NCBI RefSeq assembly: GCF_011038845.1
Contig: NZ_JAAKDW010000001.1
Span: 62,001-126,000 of the forward strand
Direction of reading: 5' to 3'
Source of the DNA: Enterococcus sp. ZJ1622
GTDB lineage: Bacteria > Bacillota > Bacilli > Lactobacillales > Enterococcaceae
DNA: 64,000 bases
This document shows positions 36,123-48,518 of this stretch, in pieces. The translations under genes were made by a program, and so were the position numbers. Position 1 is the stretch's first letter. The number at the start of each line of letters is the position of its first letter. Under the pieces are notes generated by a model. The model was not told the DNA's origin and did not search any database. It saw only the letters and a program-made list of their open reading frames with translations.

Positions 36123-36170
36123 TGATTGGCTTAGTGCCGTAGTGGATTCGATCTTTTGCCACCGATCAGA

Positions 36171-36200
36171 CGGGAACAGCGATGTTTCCCGTTTTTTTTT
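36171..36200 (+). terminator. Terminator before the beta-glucoside operon
   Basis: CGGGAA pairs with TTCCCG around CAGCGATGT-type loop bases, followed by nine T. It would isolate the next promoter from upstream transcription. Confidence 0.8.
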
Positions 36201-36220
36201 TAATTATCAAATGAAAAGGG

Positions 36221-36249
36221 TTGCAAAATAAAAAAGTAGATGTTATGAT
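36221..36249 (+). promoter_or_regulatory. Promoter of the beta-glucoside operon
   Basis: TTGCAA (36221-36226), 17 bp, TATGAT (36244-36249). A sequence at 36211-36225 resembles a cre box except for a C-to-G change in the central CG, so CcpA binding is doubtful. Confidence 0.65.
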
Positions 36250-36266
36250 AAATATACATCAGAAAT

Positions 36267-36339
36267 GGGTTGTTACTGTACGGCAGGCAAAACCAGAATT
36301 CAGCTAGGTTACTAAGGCGGATTCTCGGTTTTTTTATTT
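36267..36339 (+). promoter_or_regulatory. RAT antiterminator 3 with overlapping terminator
   Basis: GGGTTGTTACTGTACGGCAG GCAAAACC (36267-36294, written with a break) is close to the classical LicT target. It overlaps a terminator in which AACC.GAAT pairs with ATTC.CGGTT, ending in seven T. It precedes the antiterminator gene at 36362. Confidence 0.88.
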
Positions 36340-36361
36340 TTTCTTGAGAGGGCGAAGGAAA

Positions 36362-37210
36362 ATGGTGATCGAAAAAGTTTTGAATAACAATGTCGTCATT
36401 TCAAAAAATGAATTAGGGGAAGAGATCATTTGCATGGGGAAAGGACTGGCTTTTCAGAAAAAACCAGGAGACTTCATCCCGTCAGAAGCAATCCAGAAAG
36501 AATTCATCTTGAAAGATTCGATTTCTACTTATCAATTCCAGCAGCTGATGGCAGACGTTCCCTTGGAAGAAGTAGAACTAGTGAAGCAGATGGTTGACCA
36601 GGCGGAAGAAAAACTTAATGTAAGCTTTTCTCCGAATATCTATTTGACCTTGACCGACCATGTCCACTATGCGATCAGTCGGGCAAAAGAAAACATCCAG
36701 TTGCCGAATCCGTTATTGTTTGAAACAAAAAAATTTTATCCAGACGAATACCAAGCGGCAAAAGAAGCGATTCAGCTGATCGAACAGAAAACTGGTCTGC
36801 TGCTTCCGGAAGATGAGGCGGGATTCATCGCTTCTCATTTTGTGAATAGTCAGCAGGGAAACGGAGATATGCAATTGACCATGAAAGCAACGAAAATGGT
36901 CAGAGATATTCTCAGCATCATCAGTAAATTTTTTGGTGTCGTATTTGACGAAGAATCACTGAATTACCAACGGATCATCACGCATCTGCAATTTTTCGCC
37001 CAGCGTTATCTAAAAGGCGAGCGTTCAGATGAAACAGACGAATTTCTCTATGCACTCGTTCAAGGAAAATACCCGAAAGCCTTTCATTGTGTCGAACGGA
37101 TTAACGAGTATCTGGCGCAGACACAGCAGCAGGAAATGGGGGTAGCGGAGCAGATCTACCTGACTATCCATATCCAGCGAGTCGTAAACGAAAAGAGTAC
37201 CCAATCATAA
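36362..37210 (+). CDS. licT: LicT-family transcription antiterminator for the beta-glucoside operon
   Basis: 282 residues from ATG 36362, the start that gives the classical MVIEKVLNNNVV opening. CAT domain 1-56 with MGKGLAFQKKPGD; PRD1 with TDHVHY and ASHFVN; PRD2 with ITHLQF and LTIHIQ, all four regulatory histidines present. It binds the RATs before and after its own gene when beta-glucosides are present and CcpA-linked HPr signalling allows. Confidence 0.92.
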   Translation: MVIEKVLNNNVVISKNELGEEIICMGKGLAFQKKPGDFIPSEAIQKEFILKDSISTYQFQQLMADVPLEEVELVKQMVDQAEEKLNVSFSPNIYLTLTDHVHYAISRAKENIQLPNPLLFETKKFYPDEYQAAKEAIQLIEQKTGLLLPEDEAGFIASHFVNSQQGNGDMQLTMKATKMVRDILSIISKFFGVVFDEESLNYQRIITHLQFFAQRYLKGERSDETDEFLYALVQGKYPKAFHCVERINEYLAQTQQQEMGVAEQIYLTIHIQRVVNEKSTQS

Positions 37211-37298
37211 GGATTGTTACTGTTAGGCAGGCAAAACCCGGATTGAAAAAAGAAGGACACGAGGTTTCGTGACCATTTTTTCAATCCGGGTTTTTTTA
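37211..37298 (+). promoter_or_regulatory. RAT antiterminator 4 with overlapping terminator
   Basis: GGATTGTTACTGTTAGGCAG GCAAAACCC (37211-37239, written with a break) is followed by a long terminator: AACCCGGATTGAAAAA pairs with TTTTTCAATCCGGGTT, then T-run. It controls the PTS and glycosidase genes. Confidence 0.9.
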
Positions 37299-37327
37299 TT
37301 AAATAAACTAGAAAGAAGGAAAAAACA

Positions 37328-40649
<3,322 letters not shown>

Positions 40650-40675
40650 AAATGAAACCAGTCAACTAAATCCGA

Positions 40676-40718
40676 AAAAGAATACAAAGCCAACTTGGCA
40701 TTTGTATTCTTTTTTTAT
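40676..40718 (+). terminator. Terminator of the beta-glucoside operon
   Basis: AAAAAGAATACAAA pairs with TTTGTATTCTTTTT with an inner GCCAACTTGGC stem-loop; T-run follows. Confidence 0.9.
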
Positions 40719-40765
40719 TTTTTATGTGCTATTCTTTTAGTAATAGTAAAGCGAAGGGTGACGTT

Positions 40766-41467
40766 ATGAGAAGGACACGTGTACTATACCTAGAAGTAGC
40801 AGATAAAATCAAAGAAGATATTTTTTCAGGGAAATACCCCGTCGGTTCGATGCTGCCTACCGAAAATGAATTGGAAGAAATGTTCCAAGTGAGCAAGATC
40901 ACTGTACGTAAGGCGATCGAGCTGCTTGCATCTGATGAATATGTGGAAAAGAAAAGCGGACGTGGAACGACCGTGCTGAGCAACCGCCCTTACAATCGAC
41001 TGTCAAAAGCGGCAAGCTTCACGCAGATTCTTGAGAATTCCCAGTATGACGTCCGAAAAGAGACACTTGAGCTGAAGAGGATCGAACTGCCGAAAGAAGC
41101 GCCTATGTATTCCTTTTTCGGAAATCAGGCAACTTGCTTCAAACGGCTGTATTATTTAAATGACAAGCCGTATATTTACTTCACGCATTACTTGCCGAAA
41201 GAGATGCTGGCATTCAGCCGCAAGGAATTTGACGAAGAATCCTTATATCGTTTGCTGACAAAAAAAGGGTATGCCATTGATTCTTTTTCTGATGATTTTT
41301 CAGCTGTTTTTTTGACCGACGAAGAAAAACGAGTCTTAAAGACCGATGTACAGCTAGGGATCAAACGTATCCGCCAGTCGACCACTCAAATGGGCGAAAT
41401 GATCGAGTATTCAGAAGCTCTTTATCATACGGAGCTCCATCCTTATCATATCGATTATGAAACATAA
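40766..41467 (+). CDS. GntR-family (HutC/UTRA type) regulator
   Basis: 233 residues from ATG 40766. The winged helix (1-70) has the GSMLPTENELEEMF and SKITVRKAIELL motifs; a UTRA ligand-binding domain fills about 85-230. UTRA regulators sense sugar phosphates such as glucosamine-6-phosphate. It is immediately upstream of, and in the same direction as, the CelB-DgaEF operon, with its own terminator between, and is the likely local regulator. The ATG follows a GAAGGGTG ribosome site. Confidence 0.87.
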   Translation: MRRTRVLYLEVADKIKEDIFSGKYPVGSMLPTENELEEMFQVSKITVRKAIELLASDEYVEKKSGRGTTVLSNRPYNRLSKAASFTQILENSQYDVRKETLELKRIELPKEAPMYSFFGNQATCFKRLYYLNDKPYIYFTHYLPKEMLAFSRKEFDEESLYRLLTKKGYAIDSFSDDFSAVFLTDEEKRVLKTDVQLGIKRIRQSTTQMGEMIEYSEALYHTELHPYHIDYET

Positions 41468-41560
41468 ATGATCCTGCTGACTGCTTCTCTTACACTGGAT
41501 TGTTGAAATTCTTGCGTGTTTTCCGATATTTTTTCTGTGAGTGATTTTTTTAGAAATGAA

Positions 41561-41597
41561 GGGGCTGTGACAAAATTACTGTCGCAGCCCTTTTTTC
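41561..41597 (+). terminator. Terminator of the GTGACAA family, copy 3
   Basis: GGGGCTGTGACA pairs with TGTCGCAGCCC, then six T. No adjacent structured repeat is present here. Confidence 0.85.
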
Positions 41598-41654
41598 TCT
41601 TTCATTAGTAGAAGTTCTAGAAGTTCGTCCTGCTAGTTAGCTAACATTTGTTTC

Positions 41655-41668
41655 GAAAAACGTTTACA
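41655..41668 (+). promoter_or_regulatory. cre-like box before the CelB-Dga operon
   Basis: GAAAAACGTTTACA matches 12 of 14 positions of the TGAAARCGYTTWCW consensus, with the CG centre intact. It lies 65 bp before the EIIC gene; an AT-rich promoter region follows. Confidence 0.5.
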
Positions 41669-41732
41669 TAGTGTATGGGATGTGTTATTGTTTTGATATA
41701 AACATTATAATGTTATAAAAGGAGAGAGCGGA

Positions 41733-43067
41733 ATGGATAAATTTGTAGGAGTGATCGAACAAAAAATCATGCCCGTAGCGAACCGGATCGGAACGCAGCG
41801 GCACATGACAGCAATCAGAAAAGGGATCATCGCGACGATGCCGCTAACGATCGTTGGTTCTTTTTTCACGATTTTATTGAATATCCCCATTGCATCTGTC
41901 GCAGCAGTTATCGAGCCTTATCGTGAAATCTTGGATATTCCTTTTCGCTACACTGTGGGTATCCTTGCACTGTATGCGACATTTGGGATTGCTTCTTCAT
42001 TAGCGAAAAGTTATAAAGTAGATTCGCTGACTGCAGGTATTTTGGCACTGATGTCCTTCTTGATCGTGGCAGCACCGCCAACTCAAGTACTGGAGGACAT
42101 GGAAGGAATCACCGCAGGACGTTATATCAATATTGCGAACCTAGGATCAGGTTCTTTATTCGGTGCGATCGTCACAGCGATTATTTCAGTAGAGATCTAT
42201 CGCTTTTTCATTGAAAAAAAGATCACGATCAAAATGCCGGATGGTGTGCCGCCCGAGGTGACGAATTCTTTCGTTGCATTGATCCCGGGAGCAGTGATTC
42301 TGATTTTCTTTTGGATCATCCGACACATGCTAGGGTTTGATTTAAATGGCTTTTTGAGTCAGTTACTGATGCCGCTGAAAGGTATTTTAGCAGGGAACAG
42401 TTTATTCGGTGGTCTTTTGACGGTCTTTTTGATTTGCTTTTTCTGGGTATTGGGGATCCATGGGCCGGCGATCATGGGACCTGTTATCCGTCCATTCTGG
42501 GATATCTCGATTGCAGAGAATATCGACGCCTTCAACGCAGGGACAAGTGCCCATAACATGCCGAACATCTTTACTGAACAGTTCCTCCAATGGTATGTTT
42601 GGATCGGCGGAGCAGGAACGACGCTAGCATTAGTAGTGTTGTTCATGTTTTCGAAATCCAAATACCTGAAAAGCTTAGGACGTTTGTCTATCTTGCCAGG
42701 ATTGTTCAATATCAACGAACCAATGATTTTCGGGGCACCGGTAGTCATGAATCCGGTGCTTGGTATCCCATTTATTCTCGCTCCGTTAGTCACAACGACG
42801 CTGTCTTATCTGTTGACCGTCAGTGGTGTCGTGCCGATGATGGTCGCTCGCTTGCCGTTTGCTATGCCGGCACCGATTGCTGCCTGGATGAGTACCAACT
42901 GGAGTGTTGCAGCCGGGGTATTAGTGATTGCCAATTTTCTGATCACTTTAGGTATCTATTATCCGTTTTTCAAGGTCTTCGAAAAGCAGCAGCTTGCACG
43001 AGAAGCAGAAGAAAAAGCGGAAGAAGCAGCAAATCTGACAGACGTGATCACACAAGAGCAAGTCTGA
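41733..43067 (+). CDS. PTS EIIC, lactose/cellobiose family (CelB type)
   Basis: 444 residues with about ten membrane segments. The GIHGPAIMGP and NINEPMIFGAP motifs are typical of CelB-like EIIC proteins, which carry disaccharides such as cellobiose or chitobiose. No EIIA or EIIB gene of the same family is present in this operon, so those components must come from elsewhere. It is the first gene behind the cre-like box. The end is a Glu/Ala-rich tail. The downstream enzymes point to an amino-sugar-containing substrate. Confidence 0.9.
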   Translation: MDKFVGVIEQKIMPVANRIGTQRHMTAIRKGIIATMPLTIVGSFFTILLNIPIASVAAVIEPYREILDIPFRYTVGILALYATFGIASSLAKSYKVDSLTAGILALMSFLIVAAPPTQVLEDMEGITAGRYINIANLGSGSLFGAIVTAIISVEIYRFFIEKKITIKMPDGVPPEVTNSFVALIPGAVILIFFWIIRHMLGFDLNGFLSQLLMPLKGILAGNSLFGGLLTVFLICFFWVLGIHGPAIMGPVIRPFWDISIAENIDAFNAGTSAHNMPNIFTEQFLQWYVWIGGAGTTLALVVLFMFSKSKYLKSLGRLSILPGLFNINEPMIFGAPVVMNPVLGIPFILAPLVTTTLSYLLTVSGVVPMMVARLPFAMPAPIAAWMSTNWSVAAGVLVIANFLITLGIYYPFFKVFEKQQLAREAEEKAEEAANLTDVITQEQV

Positions 43068-43101
43068 TCGGTACGAAAAACAAAAAACGGAGGAAATTCG
43101 A

Positions 43102-44190
43102 ATGAAACGTTCTTTAGGAATCTCTCTTTATCCCGATCATAGTGACGAGAAAAAAGACCGAGAATATATCGAAACGGCACACCGATACGGTTTTAACCGG
43201 ATTTTTATGAGTATGCTAGAAGTAACGGAAGATCCAGTGATCGTTCAGAAAAAATTCCAGCAGCTGATTTTGTTTGCGAAATCTCTAGGATTTGAGACAA
43301 TATTAGATGTAGCACCAGCGATTTTTGAACAATTAGGGATCTCCTATGATGACTTGCGTTTTTTCCATGAAATCGGTGCAGACGGGATACGTTTGGATGA
43401 AGGATTCGACGGAAGAAAAGAAGCAGCATTGACCTATAATCCGTATCAATTAGCGATCGAGCTGAATATGAGCAATGATGTCGCTTATTTAGACAATATT
43501 CTGACATACCAGGCAAACACGCCATTTTTATACGGCTGTCATAATTTTTATCCGCAAGAAGGAACAGGCCTTCCCTATGATTTTTTTGAATCCTGCAGCA
43601 AACGCTTCAAAAATCAAGGGATACGAACGGCTGCTTTTGTTACGTCACAAACAGGAACGATCGGACCCTGGGATGTCAACGATGGGCTAGCAACGTTAGA
43701 GATTCACCGACATTTACCAGTAACTGCTGCAGCCAAGCATCTATTTGCGACTAATCTGATCGATGATGTTATCATTGGAAACGCATACGCTTCTGAAAAA
43801 GAATTGGAAGCATTAGGAAAGATCGACCGTTACCAGACGGTTTTTACGATCGAATTTGTGCCTAGAGTCAATGAAGTAGAGCGCCAGATCGTATTAGATG
43901 AACAGCATGTACGACGTGGAGATATAACCGCTCAAGTCGTTCGTTCGACAGAAGTACGAAAAAAATACCGTATGGAAGAAAACAAAGCGCATGATACAGC
44001 AGTCGTATTCCAAAGAGGAGATGTCGTCATCGGGAATGACGGATTCGGTAAATATAAAAATGAATTGCAAATCGTTTTAGAACCGCATAGCGACCCTAGA
44101 AAAAATAAAGTTGGGACTATCGTTTCAGAAGAGCAGCTCTTACTGCCCTTCATCAAGCCTTGGTCTAAATTCAAATTCATAGAAAAGTAG
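43102..44190 (+). CDS. MupG-like protein (DUF871), 6-phospho-N-acetylmuramidase family
   Basis: 362 residues: an N-terminal TIM-barrel opening LGISLYPDHS and a C-terminal smaller domain, the DUF871 layout. The family member MupG hydrolyses MurNAc-6-phosphate-GlcNAc in staphylococci. Here the gene follows a disaccharide-type EIIC and precedes amino-sugar-acid enzymes, so it probably cleaves the phosphorylated disaccharide after import. GGAGG lies before the ATG, 34 bp after the EIIC stop. Whether the substrate is muropeptide-derived or another glycoside cannot be decided from sequence. Confidence 0.82.
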   Translation: MKRSLGISLYPDHSDEKKDREYIETAHRYGFNRIFMSMLEVTEDPVIVQKKFQQLILFAKSLGFETILDVAPAIFEQLGISYDDLRFFHEIGADGIRLDEGFDGRKEAALTYNPYQLAIELNMSNDVAYLDNILTYQANTPFLYGCHNFYPQEGTGLPYDFFESCSKRFKNQGIRTAAFVTSQTGTIGPWDVNDGLATLEIHRHLPVTAAAKHLFATNLIDDVIIGNAYASEKELEALGKIDRYQTVFTIEFVPRVNEVERQIVLDEQHVRRGDITAQVVRSTEVRKKYRMEENKAHDTAVVFQRGDVVIGNDGFGKYKNELQIVLEPHSDPRKNKVGTIVSEEQLLLPFIKPWSKFKFIEK

Positions 44191-44198
44191 GAATGGCC

Positions 44199-45311
44199 AT
44201 GTTTGATTTAGTGATTAAAAATGCCAGAAATCTAGACGAAGAAATCATTGAGATTGGAGTATCTGATGGGAAAATCTGTCAAATTGCTCCGAAAATCACG
44301 CAAAAAGGAAAGCGAGAAATCGAATTGCTCCCGCATCAATATGTATCTGCTGGATGGATCGATGACCATGTCCATTGCTTTGAAGAGATGACACTTTATT
44401 ATGACTATCCGGATCAGATTGGTATCAATAAAGGGGTAACGACAGTCATTGATGCAGGAACGACGGGCGCAGAAAATATCTCGGTTTTTTATGAACATGC
44501 GAAGAATGCAAAAACGAATGTCTATGCTTTACTGAATATTTCGAAATGGGGGATCGTCGAACAGGACGAACTGGCTGATCTTACAAAAGTACAAGCGGGA
44601 TTAGTGAAGAAAAAGATACAGGAACTCCCGGATTTTATTGTCGGGATTAAAGCACGGATGAGCAAGACTGTTGTGGGGAAGAATGGCATCATACCGTTGC
44701 AGTTGGCAAAAAGAATCCAGAAAGAGAATCAGCCGCTGCCACTCATGGTACACATCGGCTCGGCACCGCCTCGTTTAGCTGAGATCTTAGCGCTGCTAGA
44801 AGAAGGGGATATTATGACTCATTGTTTCAACGGGAAGCCTAATGGTATTCTAGACACAGATACTCAGCAGATCAAGCCATTGGCATTCCAAGCAAAAAAA
44901 AGAGGGATCATTTTCGATACTGGACACGGCACAGACAGTTTCGATTTCCATGTAGCTGAGACCGCTTACCGTGAAGGGATCAAAGCAGATTCGATCAGTA
45001 CGGATATCTATATAAGAAACCGCAAGAACGGACCTGTCTATGATCTAGCGACTACGATGGAAAAAATGCATACGATCGGTTATTCATGGAAAGAGATCAT
45101 CGAGAAAGTCACGATTGTCCCTGCGAAGAATTTCCACCTCAATGGAAAAGGGAAGATCAAGGAAGGATATGACGCAGATTTTACGATTTTCGAACGGGTT
45201 TTTGAACCCAAAACGTTAGTGGACTCGAATGGAAACAAAAAAATAACAGAGGAACAGATCAGACCTGTACAAGTGATTATCGGAGGGCAGCAATATGAGT
45301 GTAAGTTATGA
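44199..45311 (+). CDS. Amidohydrolase/deacetylase-family metalloenzyme
   Basis: 370 residues from ATG 44199. The metal ligands are visible: HVH in DDHVHCF (about residue 56), a lysine in GIKARM likely carbamylated, further His in MVHIGS and THCFNG, and Asp/His in FDTGHG. It belongs to the dihydroorotase/adenine deaminase-like group found beside DgaE and DgaF homologues. A role in removing an acetyl or amide group from an amino-sugar acid fits the operon. It overlaps the next gene by 17 bp. Confidence 0.83.
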   Translation: MFDLVIKNARNLDEEIIEIGVSDGKICQIAPKITQKGKREIELLPHQYVSAGWIDDHVHCFEEMTLYYDYPDQIGINKGVTTVIDAGTTGAENISVFYEHAKNAKTNVYALLNISKWGIVEQDELADLTKVQAGLVKKKIQELPDFIVGIKARMSKTVVGKNGIIPLQLAKRIQKENQPLPLMVHIGSAPPRLAEILALLEEGDIMTHCFNGKPNGILDTDTQQIKPLAFQAKKRGIIFDTGHGTDSFDFHVAETAYREGIKADSISTDIYIRNRKNGPVYDLATTMEKMHTIGYSWKEIIEKVTIVPAKNFHLNGKGKIKEGYDADFTIFERVFEPKTLVDSNGNKKITEEQIRPVQVIIGGQQYECKL

Positions 45312-46389
45312 AAAATTCGATCTAAAAGAAGTCATCAATGCTTCTGGACGTATGACGATCTTAGGTGTATCAACGGTTTCCGAAAAAGTTCTTGAAGCGC
45401 AGCGTTTCGGCGGTGAACATTTTTTTGAGATGGATGAGCTGAGCCGCCAAGTCGGTGCTTATTTAGCCAAGCTTCTTGCGGTTGAAGACGTGCAGATCGT
45501 TTCTTCGGCATCAGCAGGCATTGCACAGTCAATCGCAGCGGTCATTGGAAAAGGAGATCTGAAACATTTGTATCACCCCTACTCGGAGAAAATCCAGAAA
45601 AAAGAGATCATTTTACCAAAAGGACATAACGTGGACTATGGCACAACTGTCGAATTGATGGTCCAACAAGGCGGCGGACAAGTCATTGAAGCAGGATATG
45701 CGAACATGTGCACGCCAGAGCATATCGAGATGGCGTTGACGGAAAATACTGCAGCGATCTTGTATATCAAAAGTCATCACACCGTTCAAAAAAGCATGCT
45801 GTCTGTTGCAGAAGCTGTCCAAATAGCAAAAAAACTCGGTGTCCCATTGATCGTTGATGCAGCAGCAGAAGAAGACCTGCTGAAATATACGAAGCAAGGA
45901 GCGGATCTAGTGATCTATTCCGGCGCAAAAGCCATCGAAGGACCAAGTGCAGGGATGGTCATCGGAAAAGAGCCTTATGTTTCCTGGGTAAGACTGCAGT
46001 CAAAAGGGATCGGACGTGCCATGAAAATCGGGAAAGAAAATATCCTGGGCTTTGCTCAAGCCGTCGAAGATTATCTGGCAAAAGAAAGCGAATCAGGTCA
46101 GGAAATGAAAGATCGTCTGCAGCCTTTTATCGAACAACTTAACCAGATCAGTGGACTGAATGCATCGATTGTCCAAGACGGTGCAGGAAGGGAAATCTAT
46201 CGTGCTAGTGTGAGGATCTCAGGTGGAAAAACAGCACATCAAGTAATCACTGAACTCAAAGAAAAAGATCCGGCTATCTATACTCGTGAATATCAAGCGA
46301 ACAACGGGATCATTGAGTTCGATATCCGTTCAGTCAATCAGAAAGAAATGAAAAAAATCGTTGCACGATTAAACGAGATCATGCAATAA
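45295..46389 (+). CDS. dgaE: D-glucosaminate-6-phosphate ammonia-lyase, DgaE-like (PLP, SelA fold)
   Basis: 364 residues with the fold of selenocysteine synthase-like PLP enzymes. Lys212 in YSGAKAIEGPSAG is the cofactor lysine; the opening NASGRMTILG and the FGGEHFFEMDEL stretch are family-specific. In Salmonella, DgaE converts D-glucosaminate-6-phosphate into 2-keto-3-deoxy-6-phosphogluconate and ammonia. GGAGG sits eight bases before the ATG. The next gene encodes the matching aldolase, which makes the assignment strong. Confidence 0.87.
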   Translation: MSVSYEKFDLKEVINASGRMTILGVSTVSEKVLEAQRFGGEHFFEMDELSRQVGAYLAKLLAVEDVQIVSSASAGIAQSIAAVIGKGDLKHLYHPYSEKIQKKEIILPKGHNVDYGTTVELMVQQGGGQVIEAGYANMCTPEHIEMALTENTAAILYIKSHHTVQKSMLSVAEAVQIAKKLGVPLIVDAAAEEDLLKYTKQGADLVIYSGAKAIEGPSAGMVIGKEPYVSWVRLQSKGIGRAMKIGKENILGFAQAVEDYLAKESESGQEMKDRLQPFIEQLNQISGLNASIVQDGAGREIYRASVRISGGKTAHQVITELKEKDPAIYTREYQANNGIIEFDIRSVNQKEMKKIVARLNEIMQ

Positions 46390-46404
46390 AAAGGAGAATC
46401 GCTC

Positions 46405-47160
46405 ATGTCATTGACCCCAAATTATTTAGAAGACAAGTTATGTTTGAATGTATTAGCTCATTCAGTAGAAAATGCGATCGAATGCTATGAAGCAGCAGAA
46501 GGACATATTCTATTAGGTGTGCTCTCAAAAAACTATGCTACTGACGATGAAGCATTAGCCGATATGGAAAAATATCAGCAAGCAGTAAACAACGCTTTGT
46601 CGATCGGCTTAGGAGCAGGCGATCCGAATCAGAGCCAGATGGTGACTCGCTTAGCAGAGAAACTGCAGCCTCAGCATGTCAATCAGGTATTCACAGGTGT
46701 AGGAGCTTCACGGGCCGTCTTACGTCAATCTGAAACGATCGTGAACGGTCTGATCTCACCAACAGGTAAAGAAGGCTACGTCAATATCGCGACAGGTCCA
46801 TTGAGCTCACAAGGAACAGCTGGTGTCGTGACGATCGACACAGCGATCCGTCTGCTGCAGGATATGGGAGGAAGCTCGATCAAATTTTTCCCGATGAAAG
46901 GACTGGAACATCTGAAAGAATATGAAGCAGTTGCTGACGCATGTGCAGCAAATGACTTCTATCTGGAGCCAACTGGCGGGATCGACTTAGACAATTTTGA
47001 ACAAATCGTTCAGATCGCCGTTGATGCAGGTGTCAAAAAAATCATTCCGCATGTGTACAGTTCGATCATTGATCCCGAGACAGGAAAAACAAAACCGGAA
47101 GATGTCCGCGAACTTCTTCGTTTGATGAAAAAAATCATGGAACAAGGTGAGCAAATATGA
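46405..47160 (+). CDS. dgaF: 2-keto-3-deoxy-6-phosphogluconate aldolase, DgaF type
   Basis: 251 residues. The TIM-barrel sequence with GSSIKFFPMKGLEH (Schiff-base lysine region near 155) and the LEPTGGIDLDNF motif matches DgaF rather than the shorter Eda enzymes. It cleaves KDPG to pyruvate and glyceraldehyde-3-phosphate. AAAAGGAG precedes the ATG. It overlaps the kinase gene by four bases. Confidence 0.87.
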   Translation: MSLTPNYLEDKLCLNVLAHSVENAIECYEAAEGHILLGVLSKNYATDDEALADMEKYQQAVNNALSIGLGAGDPNQSQMVTRLAEKLQPQHVNQVFTGVGASRAVLRQSETIVNGLISPTGKEGYVNIATGPLSSQGTAGVVTIDTAIRLLQDMGGSSIKFFPMKGLEHLKEYEAVADACAANDFYLEPTGGIDLDNFEQIVQIAVDAGVKKIIPHVYSSIIDPETGKTKPEDVRELLRLMKKIMEQGEQI

Positions 47161-48164
47161 AAATAGGTGCCTTTGGTGAAGTGATGTTGCGACTGACGCC
47201 TCCTGAACATCTGATGCTGGAACAGACGCATACCCTTCGAATGGCGTACACAGGAACAGGTGTGAATCTTGTCGGAAATCTTGCCCATTTTGACATTGAA
47301 AGTTATCTGCTGACGTCATTGCCGGACAACCGTTTAGGAAAAGCCGCATTAGCAAGTTTGAATAGTTTAGGTATCCAGACGAAATATGTGATCCAGCAGC
47401 ATCAGCATATCGGGACTTATTTTGCGGAGATGGGATACGGGATTCGACCAACGGAGATCACTTATCAGAATCGAAAAAACAGTTCGTTCGGTCTTTCCTC
47501 TTTTGCAGATTATCAGGTCAATGGTTTCATTGATGCTGTCGATCTTGTCCATATTTGCGGAATCAGCTTGTGTTTGACGGACAATACAGCGAACACTGCA
47601 CTTCTTCTTGCAAAAACAGCGCATGAACAAGGAAAGAAAGTCTGCTTCGATTTTAATTTCCGTCCCAGTTTGAATCAGGAGAAAGGGAAAAAAGAACAAA
47701 TAAAAAAACGCTATGAAGCGATCTTGCCTTACTGTGATCTGTTATTCGGTTCTGTTCGGGATCTTGTGGAATTGATGGAGTGGACAGATCCGTCTTCTCC
47801 GGAAGAAGACTCTGTGGCCTTTATCCAGTCATTCCTAGTGTATTATCAGATCCAATGGTTTGCTGGGACGAAACGGACAGCTTCAGAAGGAAAAAAATAT
47901 TTGAGCGGCTATTTGATCACCCAGAAAGAAACAGAAGAAACAAAGGTATATCCTTTAGAGGTGCTTGATCGAATCGGTGCGGGTGACGCATTTGCCGCCG
48001 GGATCTTGTTTGGTTATGTAAAAGGATGGCCATTAGTTGAGACAGTGGAATTTGCTTTAGGGAACGCCCGTCTTGCCCATTCGATCCAAGGCGATGTGCC
48101 ATTGACCACTCGAAGACAGGTAGAACGACTGTTGAATGAACCAGAAACAGACTTGATCCGGTAA
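47157..48164 (+). CDS. kdgK: 2-keto-3-deoxygluconate kinase (PfkB family)
   Basis: 335 residues of the ribokinase/PfkB type, starting with GAFGEVMLRL and with the catalytic DRIGAGDAFAAG near residue 265. It phosphorylates 2-keto-3-deoxygluconate to KDPG, the substrate of the aldolase encoded just before. Its presence with DgaE implies that the pathway can also be entered from an unphosphorylated keto-deoxy acid. A terminator follows within 15 bp. Confidence 0.87.
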   Translation: MKIGAFGEVMLRLTPPEHLMLEQTHTLRMAYTGTGVNLVGNLAHFDIESYLLTSLPDNRLGKAALASLNSLGIQTKYVIQQHQHIGTYFAEMGYGIRPTEITYQNRKNSSFGLSSFADYQVNGFIDAVDLVHICGISLCLTDNTANTALLLAKTAHEQGKKVCFDFNFRPSLNQEKGKKEQIKKRYEAILPYCDLLFGSVRDLVELMEWTDPSSPEEDSVAFIQSFLVYYQIQWFAGTKRTASEGKKYLSGYLITQKETEETKVYPLEVLDRIGAGDAFAAGILFGYVKGWPLVETVEFALGNARLAHSIQGDVPLTTRRQVERLLNEPETDLIR

Positions 48165-48176
48165 ACATTTAGGGTG

Positions 48177-48214
48177 AAAAGGTTAGGACCGTTTTTTGTC
48201 CTAGCCTTGTTTTC
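48177..48214 (+). terminator. Terminator of the CelB-Dga operon
   Basis: AAGGTTAGGAC pairs with GTCCTAGCCTT (one G-T pair) around a T-rich loop, with TGTTTTC following. Confidence 0.8.
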
Positions 48215-48215
48215 A

Positions 48216-48490
48216 CTAAAGTAGCTGAAAGCAAACGAAGAGGAGTACACCAAGACAATTACATAAAGCTAAAAAAACACATGAGAGGATAATATAGGCG
48301 AAGAAGAAGCGAATGAATGTACTTTTTCAACATATTGAAAAGAAATAGAGCAACCACAGAAACAAAAGGGATCAGGAAATGCCAAAACAAAAGAAATGTT
48401 TTTACAAAAACTTGCCCCAAAAACAGCCCAGTTTTTCGCAGTTTTTATGTTTTTCTTGACTACTGGTTACGCTATCAGTATCATAAATGG
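48216..48490 (-). pseudogene. Decayed small membrane protein gene
   Basis: On the minus strand, three frames in turn encode hydrophobic sequence: a piece with KNWAVFGASF, then one with FLLFWHFLIPFVSVVALFLF continuing into KKYIHS, then FFFAYIILSCVFLALCN and GVLLFVCFQLL, ending at TAG 48216. Joined across two frameshifts they give about 90 residues with three membrane segments, which is unlikely by chance in noncoding DNA. No intact start is visible. Family unknown. Confidence 0.45.
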
Positions 48491-48518
48491 CAGATAGAGA
48501 CAGCCAAATAAAAAAAGG

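Noticed and set aside
36211-36225. cre box at the beta-glucoside promoter
   Set aside because: The central CG, essential for CcpA binding, is changed to GG.
42590-43105. 171-codon plus-strand frame over the CelB-type EIIC
   Set aside because: Overlapping shadow of a clear EIIC gene; Arg/Ser-rich and without family features.
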